From Desulfobacteraceae bacterium (GTDB lineage: Bacteria; Desulfobacterota; DSM-4660; Desulfatiglandales; Desulfatiglandaceae): 8,079 bases of DNA. The DNA is taken from assembly GCA_030589225.1 (NCBI GenBank), contig JAUUWD010000058.1, forward strand, positions 1 to 8,079, given 5' to 3'. Positions 6,737 through 8,079 of the stretch are shown here, piece after piece (position 1 is the first letter of the stretch; each line of letters starts with the position of its first letter). Both the position numbers and the translations under genes were made by a program. The notes below the pieces were generated by a model. That model did not search any database. It was not told where the DNA came from and saw only the letters and a program-made list of their open reading frames with translations.

Positions 6737-7600
6737 TTACACCATCTCTCTTGGCTGTCCCGTGCACGACAGGACATTACTCCAAAACCTTCCGATAGGA
6801 TTGATCTGCTTACGCTTTGATACGGCAAGCTCAATGGGAACGTGCGTGAATGCACCCTTCCAGTTGCCCACCAACATGTTCGTCCGACCTGTCATGGCCG
6901 CATGCACGGCATTGTGGCCCAGCAGCAGGCAGAACGCAGAATCCTTGGGGTTTGCGGGCATGCTCCGGATGGTGTAGCTGGGGTCAATATACTTCAGGTT
7001 CACCTCTATCCCGGCTTCATTAAAGTAGTTTTTGATCTGATCCGTTATAAAAATGCCTATATCCCCAAAGCGAATGTTCCCGGATGCATCGCGCTCCTGG
7101 CGCTTTTCCATCAGATCCTGTCCGGCTCCTTCTCCCGCCACGATAACTGCGTGCCCTCTTCTCTCCAACCTATCCTTCAATGCGTCCAGGAAGACCTCGA
7201 GGGTGAATCGAACTTCTGGCACCAGGCAGAAGTTTACGTCATTGTTGGCTAATGTGGCGTATGCGGCAATGAATCCGGAATCACGGCCCATTAGCTTCAC
7301 CAGGCCAACGCCGTTTCTCGCCCCGATGGCCTCTGTGTGCGCGGAATAGACGGCAGTCCTTGACGCGGAGACTGCGGTCTCGAACCCAAAGGACTGTTCC
7401 ACAAAAGAGATGTCATTGTCTATGGTCTTGGGGATACCGACCACCCCTATCTTCAGGTTGCGCTGTGCGATCTCCTCGGCGATGGCCTGGGCCCCGCGCA
7501 GGGTCCCGTCTCCTCCAATGGTGAACAAAACCCTAACGTTCATTCGCTCAAGCGTATCCACCATCTCTGAAATATCCTGAGGGCCTCGCGACGAACTCAA
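6737..7600 (-). CDS. pfkA: 6-phosphofructokinase, C-terminal two-thirds (second half of a frameshifted gene)
   Basis: Phosphofructokinase phosphorylates fructose 6-phosphate to fructose 1,6-bisphosphate. This 287-codon frame starts with SSSRGPQD and carries most of the active site. FTIGGDGTLRGA holds the phosphoryl-donor loop (GGDGT, whole-protein residues 171-175). GIPKTIDNDI holds Lys200 and Asp203, the latter matching the catalytic Asp127 of E. coli PfkA. LMGRDSGFIA and the SYTIRSMPANP region contact substrate. A Gly at the E. coli Gly104 position favours ATP over pyrophosphate as donor, while the Lys in PKTIDND occurs in pyrophosphate enzymes and also in trypanosomal-type ATP enzymes; the combination fits the latter group. 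The first codon, TTG at 7600-7598, has no ribosome binding site and is not a natural start: the frame continues the N-terminal part at 7597-8025 after a -1 shift. With the shift the protein is 429 aa. The stop is TAA at 6739-6737. Confidence 0.88.
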   Translation of the reverse strand: MSSSRGPQDISEMVDTLERMNVRVLFTIGGDGTLRGAQAIAEEIAQRNLKIGVVGIPKTIDNDISFVEQSFGFETAVSASRTAVYSAHTEAIGARNGVGLVKLMGRDSGFIAAYATLANNDVNFCLVPEVRFTLEVFLDALKDRLERRGHAVIVAGEGAGQDLMEKRQERDASGNIRFGDIGIFITDQIKNYFNEAGIEVNLKYIDPSYTIRSMPANPKDSAFCLLLGHNAVHAAMTGRTNMLVGNWKGAFTHVPIELAVSKRKQINPIGRFWSNVLSCTGQPREMV

Positions 7601-7611
7601 TCTGTCCCCCC
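7597..7611 (-). other. Frameshift site in phosphofructokinase (run of six G on the minus strand)
   Basis: The minus strand reads AAA GGG GGG ACA GAT TGA. Six G (plus-strand C at 7606-7611) precede the early stop. With seven G, or with a -1 slip, the reading becomes KKGGDRLSSSRGPQD, which has the same length as the GGTILGSSRGPQ-type segment expected in the family. The break is therefore one missing base, most simply in the homopolymer. It could be a sequencing or assembly error, a true mutation or phase variation, or, least likely, programmed slippage. Confidence 0.85.
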
Positions 7612-8025
7612 TTTCTTGTGGATGTCGCCTACAATATCAGGTTTTAATTCTAATGGGACGTGACCATGCCTGTAAGTAAGGCCTTCATAGCCGTAACGGA
7701 AACCGAAGACTGTTTCAACTCCGTAATGATAAAAAAGGCCCAAGACAATAGCCCTTATCACGTCGTTCACCCCAGGACAGAGCCCCCCGCACGTGACGAT
7801 GCCGCATTTTAGTTTTGAAGGATCAAAATAGATTTTTTCTCTCGGGCCGGCCATCTCAAAGCACGGCAGATCTTCGCCCGCCCCCAAAAGCTCCTTTATC
7901 TTTCTCTGGTCAGAGTGATAAAGTACATTATCACTGTCGCTTACGAATTGATTGCCCGTCATAGGTGAAGGGATACGGCACTCTCCCAACCTCGAAATTG
8001 TAAGGTCCAGATCATTAACTTCCAT
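7597..8025 (-). CDS. pfkA: 6-phosphofructokinase, N-terminal part (first half of a frameshifted gene)
   Basis: The 142-codon frame begins with MEVNDLDL and ends in HKKGGTD followed by TGA. Residues 1-70 form an N-terminal extension typical of the longer PFK_A members of about 430-440 aa. CGIVTCGGLCPGVNDVIRAI (74-93) is the glycine-rich first strand-loop-helix of the fold and part of the donor site. FGFRYGYEGL (107-116) is the next conserved segment. The frame stops just where relatives continue with a GGT-x-L-x-SSRG segment, and that continuation is found in the -1 frame at 7600-6737. Alone this part lacks the GGDGT and TIDND catalytic motifs and could not be active. The start is supported by GGAGG at 8034-8030. 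It is the first gene of the cluster in this window. Confidence 0.88.
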   Translation of the reverse strand: MEVNDLDLTISRLGECRIPSPMTGNQFVSDSDNVLYHSDQRKIKELLGAGEDLPCFEMAGPREKIYFDPSKLKCGIVTCGGLCPGVNDVIRAIVLGLFYHYGVETVFGFRYGYEGLTYRHGHVPLELKPDIVGDIHKKGGTD

Positions 8026-8029
8026 TTTG

Positions 8030-8034
8030 CCTCC
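8030..8034 (-). promoter_or_regulatory. Ribosome binding site for phosphofructokinase
   Basis: GGAGG on the minus strand lies four bases (CAAA) before the ATG at 8025-8023, a near-ideal match. The remaining 45 bp to the window edge are AT-rich and show no promoter I can support; transcription may begin outside the window. Confidence 0.75.
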
Positions 8035-8079
8035 AAAAACTTGTTTTATTTAACATCTTAGCGCTTTGAAAAAATCATC

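Noticed and set aside
6549..6767. 72-codon minus-strand open frame across the phosphofructokinase-phosphorylase spacer
   Set aside because: It overlaps both neighbours in another frame, has no Shine-Dalgarno, and shows no domain or gene-like composition.
7603..7611. Programmed -1 ribosomal frameshift in phosphofructokinase as the leading explanation
   Set aside because: A GGG-GGG slip is possible, but there is no canonical slippery heptamer, no evident downstream stem or internal Shine-Dalgarno, and phosphofructokinase is not known to use recoding. A homopolymer indel is simpler.

Overview
The window reads almost entirely on the minus strand. It carries a compact central-metabolism cluster followed by a decayed outer-membrane-protein locus. 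Signal-peptide beta-barrel proteins point to a Gram-negative bacterium. The long-form phosphate acetyltransferase, acetate kinase, a 6-phosphofructokinase of the PFK_A branch with a Lys-containing PKTIDND motif, and a glycoside phosphorylase together suggest an anaerobic or facultative organism. A deltaproteobacterial-type lineage is my guess; it rests on general resemblance only and is not proven here.

Layout in transcription order (high to low coordinates): (1) 8025-6737, a 6-phosphofructokinase read in two frames. A one-base loss in a run of six G (minus strand) splits it into a 142-codon N-terminal part and a 287-codon C-terminal part. (2) 6736-6590, a 147-bp spacer with three 7-bp tandem repeats and two short palindromes. 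(3) 6589-4667, a 640-aa GH13 subfamily-18 (sucrose-phosphorylase family) glycoside phosphorylase with an intact catalytic triad. (4) 4664-2553, full-length three-domain phosphate acetyltransferase (pta), starting 2 bp after the phosphorylase stop codon. (5) 2518-1301, complete acetate kinase (ackA), 34 bp after pta. (6) 1300-1, three related copies of a PagL-like (lipid A deacylase superfamily) outer-membrane beta-barrel gene: one intact copy (744-160) between a frameshifted, truncated, chimeric copy (about 1205-823) and a short remnant at the window edge (about 101-6).

How the genes fit together: the phosphorylase would cleave an alpha-glucoside with phosphate to give a glucose phosphate ester without spending ATP. 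Phosphofructokinase would commit hexose phosphate to glycolysis. Pta and AckA would convert the resulting acetyl-CoA to acetate with ATP formation. The near-overlap of the phosphorylase with pta-ackA suggests co-translation of sugar entry with acetate-linked ATP production. The exact disaccharide or glucoside (sucrose, glucosylglycerate, glucosylglycerol or another) cannot be told from sequence alone.

No RNA genes, CRISPR arrays, insertion sequences or convincing terminators were seen. Nothing amounts to a clearly new biological system. The points most worth a second look are the phosphofructokinase frameshift, the phosphorylase-pta-ackA coupling, and the decaying PagL-like gene family.
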